Assembly: GCA_002007465.1 (NCBI GenBank)
Contig: LNAC01000747.1
Location: 186,925-250,924, forward strand
Source: Ailurus styani
Lineage: Eukaryota; Chordata; Mammalia; Carnivora; Ailuridae
DNA: 64,000 nt
Reading direction: 5' to 3'
This document shows positions 60,674 to 64,000 of this stretch, one piece after another. The notes beneath the pieces are model-generated. The model did not search any database, was not told the DNA's origin, and was given only the letters and a program-made list of their open reading frames with translations. The first letter of the stretch is position 1; every line of letters begins with the position of its first letter. The position numbers were made by a program, and so were the translations under genes.

Positions 60674-61030
60674 GCAGAGGGCCAGAGAATAAATCAGTTA
60701 GGCTTGCAGTAAATGAATGGGTGTGGCTGTGTTACAATAAAACTATTTATAAAAACTGTCAAGTGGCACCTGGGTGGTGTAATTGGTTGGTTAGGCATCC
60801 GACTCTTGATTTGGTTCAGGTCATGATCTCAGTCGGGGTCCTGGGATCCAGCTGGCATGGGGCTTGGGCTCGGCGGGGAGTCTGCTTGGGATTTCTCTCC
60901 CTGTGACCCTCTCCTTGCTTGCTTGCACACTCTGTCTCTCTCTTTCAAATAAATAACATAAATCTTAAAACAAAAACAAAAACTGTCCAAAGGTCATATT
61001 TTCCTGCTGGGTCATAGTTTGCCAGCCCTT
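60674..61030 (+). mobile_element. hAT-type DNA transposon relic, split by a SINE
   Basis: Left half (GAGGGCCAGAGAATAAATCA ... TGGCTGTGTTACAATAAAAC) and right half (TGCTGGGTCATAGTTTGCCA, then GCCC) are separated by the SINE at 60763-60977. The ending matches the common CATAGTTTGCCGACCCCTG terminus as I know it. Confidence 0.65.
60763..60977 (+). repeat. CAN-SINE inserted into a hAT-type relic
   Basis: Head AGTGGCACCTGGGTGGTGTA then TTGGTTGGTTAGGCATCC; tail TTCAAATAAATAACATAAATC followed by an A-rich run. AAAAACTGTC flanks both sides; left and right flanks together rebuild one DNA-transposon relic. Confidence 0.92.
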
Positions 61031-61439
61031 GTCTAGTATCTTGATTGGGGTGGTAGTACATGATTGTGTGTGTTTGTCAATGTTTTATATCTCTGTGCCC
61101 TGGGGGAAAAAAAGTAACGCTACAACTTGAAGGCAGCAAAAATGATGAGAGGTTGATGTTGACAAATGGAAATAGGGATAGATTAAAAATAAAGAAATAT
61201 AATAAATATATAATATATTGTAAACATAATAAAATAACATTGTGATATATTGCTGATAGGTATGTTTGAAAATTCTCATAAAACTTTGGAAGAAATAAAA
61301 GCAAATTAGACTTAGTAGTCTATCATTATTCAGTGATAACTAAAAATGATTCTTTATTATTATTTAAATTTATTTTTTCAAATTTTAAGTTAGAGCTAAG
61401 TTAATAACCTAAGTAAGGACTGATTGCGGTCGAACTAAT

Positions 61440-61670
61440 TTTAGTGTACATTTTTAAAAAGTTTTTACGTAAGTTCCAGTTAGTTAACATACTGTAATAT
61501 TAGTTTCAGGTATACAATATAGTGACTCAAAACTTTCATACGTCGCTGGGTGCTCATTATAACAAGTGCCCTCCTTAATCCCCATCACCTGTTTCACCCA
61601 TCCCCCCACCCACCTCTTCTCTGGTGACCATCAGTGTGAGTTCTATAGCTAAGCCTCTGTTCTAACTTCA
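61440..61670 (-). mobile_element. Carnivore L1 3'-end fragment, minus strand
   Basis: AAGTTCCAGTTAGTTAACAT, TAGTTTCAGGTATACAATAT, CCTTAATCCCCATCACCTG and TGGTGACCATCAGTGTG match, in reverse, the 3' UTR of carnivore L1 elements as I know it. Confidence 0.75.
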
Positions 61671-62913
61671 GACTATAAACTATAGTGTGCATTTTAAAGT
61701 GTCCTGTAGACCTTGCTTTAGTCTGGATTTGGTGTTTATATCCTAGCTTCCCCTTTGAGGGTCCTTTCAGAAAGAAATCTCTCTTGAGAGCGCAGATAAG
61801 ATAAGCGCCTAACTGGGGAGATGATACCAATCACTGCCTCCATATTGAAGGGATATAACAGACCTGACTAGGAAATGATGCATGCTCTGATTTTAGAGCT
61901 TGTGGGAAACTTAAAATTTATATTATCCAATGAGGAAAAGCACACTAGAACCCCTCTCCTCCCCCCATCCTGTGGTACTTTTTCCTATTGAGTCCGGGGA
62001 CAATCTTAGAAGCAGCGCACAACCACAACCTACATAAGACAACTCAGGCCAAAAAAGGCAGTGTAACTATGCTCCGCTACCAGTTAATAAAGAAACCAGA
62101 ACTCAAGCTTCTTAGGCAGTGCTCTTGGACAATGTTTTCTTATTTCTGAGATTTCACAATGTGGCTGATTTGTTTTATTTTATTGAAAACTTTGCCAGTT
62201 TCCAGAGATGAGAAGATGTGTGCACTGCAATCATTAATTGAACCAATGCATTTCCAGTGACTCTTCACCAGAGATAAGAATTTGACTATATCAGGTGAGT
62301 GAAGTGTGAGATTCAGCTCAACTGGTACTCGGCTTTGTAATCTTAGACAATAATGATCTAGTATTCATTACCTCATTTCAAAAGCAGAGAGGTTTGGATT
62401 ATACACAGAATTCTATATATAGAATCAACAGTCTTACAAATCATACCATCTACCTCAATGGAATGAATAACCAGACATTACTCCTTCCTGTACAGATTAT
62501 CGAATTTTACTAAATTTTACTAAAATCGGTCATCACAATAGTTTCCATGAAAGATTAAAAACTATGTTGGGGACACAGACTTGCTTTGGTCTGCCCCAAA
62601 AAGCCCAAGTTGGATCTTTGATATGAAAATTATAGGGAGAAACCTTCTTGCCCAATGTAAGAGAGAATTCTCTGGCAATCAGAGTTGTTTCAAAACTGGA
62701 ATGGGTCACCCTTTGGGGTCAAGATTCCAAACCAAGCTTGGAATGTCTTCCATCACTCAGGCTCCAAAGAAATTCTAAAAGTAGGTGCATACCTGTTCCA
62801 TCTGATCTCTGAAGGGCATTCCAAGTCTATGAATTTGCAATTTTGTTGTTTTCAAATTTGTATGTATTATAAAATGAAATGTATTTTAAATATCTGCTAA
62901 ATAACCAGAGTAT

Positions 62914-63102
62914 TGGGGCACCTGGGTGGCTCAGTGGGTTAAGCCTCTGCCTTCGGCTCAGGTCATGATCTCAGGGTCCTGGGATCCAGCCCTGCATCAG
63001 GTTCCCTGCTCAGCAGGGAGCCTGCTTCCTCAGCTCTCTCTGCCTGCCTCTCTGCCTCCTTGTGATCTTTCTATCAAATAAATAAAAAATCTTAAAAAAA
63101 AA
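62914..63102 (+). repeat. CAN-SINE, mustelid type
   Basis: Head GGGGCACCTGGGTGGCTCAG then TGGGTTAAGCCTCTGCC; AAATAACCAGAGTATT before and AATAACCAGAGTATTT after form the target-site duplication. Confidence 0.95.
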
Positions 63103-64000
63103 TAACCAGAGTATTTACATCTTATTTCCTTTTATTGATAAATTGTTAGCTCTCTACTTGCTTCTACCAAACTGGAAAGCCAAATGTGATTATTAACAGC
63201 CAGCAAAATAGGTATCTTCAAGTATTTTATGGATAATTATGTAAGGGAATGAAGAAACTATGGGGAAACAGTTAAAAGAACTAGTATGAGCTCAGTACGA
63301 AACAACATTTTAACCTGGAGCTCCTTAATATCGGAGCAGACTCTGTTCCTGTTAGATGGGTTCAAGATGGCACTTGCATTGGAAGCTTAGGCTAGATGAC
63401 CTCCACAGTTTCCTAAGAAGGTGAAGAACAAACACTCACAATTCAGTTCTCCTGGAGTTCAAAAAGTAGACATTAAATCTGACTTTCTGGATCACACAAA
63501 AAAATTCACTTCAGACCTTTGTAAGTCATAGCTATATGGGAAAAACAGAGATCCTGATGAAGCTAAGGGTTCACACCATCATTTTTTAACCTGAGCTGTA
63601 AATAAGACTGTCAGTCAGTGCTTGTTGGCTAATAGGGCTTGGGATCTTGTGTTTGTAGAGCACCAGAATCCAGTAGCACTTCATAGAGCTCTAGTCACCA
63701 CATACGTGTTTGATAAGTATTGATTTCTATTTCTTATGAGCACGTAAGTGAAATATCAAGTTTCCTCTGCTCTGGTGACATTGACATTTTTGAAGAAACA
63801 AACCTTTTAGAAAAGCTAGAGGGTACTATTAACTGGCTGAAATATGCATCCAGATCAACTATTTGTGGTAACTAGACTGAAGAGAACAAAGCTTCAGGGA
63901 GCTCCTGTCACAAAATGTTTGTCCTGTTCCCACAATGGGAACATTTCAAAATTGCTCTCTGCTGTTTATAAACAGATGACATGATTTCTGAGAGTCACAG

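Larger units (their letters stand above)
55102..64000 (-). other. TRPC4: Part of the TRPC4 intron upstream of the S2-S3 exon
   Basis: The acceptor is at 55103-55102; the matching donor lies beyond the window. The stretch is dominated by an old L1 on the plus strand (about 57310-60615) into which SINEs have inserted, preceded by an old dispersed repeat (56745-57095). It is followed by a hAT-type relic split by a SINE (60674-61030), a carnivore L1 3'-end fragment (61440-61670) and a SINE (62914-63102). The stretches 55110-56040, 61850-62900 and 63110-64000 show no feature I can support. Confidence 0.85.

Noticed and set aside
55102..64000. The next upstream TRPC4 exon (end of S1 to S2, ending ...PWVLG)
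   Set aside because: No such sequence is seen on the minus strand; the exon must lie beyond 64000.

Overview
The window is vertebrate, almost certainly mammalian, nuclear DNA. It is AT-rich, has widely spaced short exons with GT/AG splice sites, and is full of interspersed repeats. I count 18 tRNA-type carnivore SINEs (CAN-SINE family). At least nine have the internal signature CTGCCTGCCTCTCTGCC(T)AC(T)TGTGATC and the head GTGGGTTAAAGCCTCTGCC, which I associate with mustelids (ferret, mink, weasel, marten). Family-level placement is therefore Carnivora, probably Mustelidae; the species cannot be decided from this window.

Only one protein gene is supported: the 3' half of TRPC4, a receptor-operated, calcium-permeable cation channel, on the minus strand. 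Seven coding exons are found with exact splice junctions. In transcript order they are 55101-54962, 46461-46148, 38586-38391, 35355-35161, 23507-23466, 23338-23249 and 21391-20669. All reading phases agree. Joined, they encode about 566 residues that I number 412-977 by counting back from the 977-residue human alpha isoform. That numbering puts the known functional residues in place: calcium-site E417/Q420/N435/D438, extracellular C549/C554, the LFW motif at 571-573, filter G577, gate I617/N621, the TRP helix, the CIRB (calmodulin/IP3-receptor binding) segment and a C-terminal TTRL PDZ ligand. The first 411 residues (ankyrin repeats through most of S2) lie beyond position 64000.

Layout: 1-20445 is the flank downstream of TRPC4 (no gene seen; repeats plus assembly junctions). 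The terminal exon and proximal 3' UTR lie at 20446-21391. Introns occupy 21392-54961, and 55102-64000 is part of the intron upstream of the first exon seen. The introns hold SINEs, L1, L2 and MIR relics, DNA-transposon relics, microsatellites and an antisense 5S rRNA fragment.

Most noteworthy points: (1) at the boundaries of the 84-residue segment removed in TRPC4-beta, neither a GT donor nor an AG acceptor exists in this sequence; (2) three single-N assembly junctions are flanked by duplicated sequence, two of which appear to place a SINE-containing and a SINE-free haplotype in tandem; (3) a 57-nt antisense 5S rRNA fragment sits between 15-bp target-site duplications. I found no undescribed multi-gene system.
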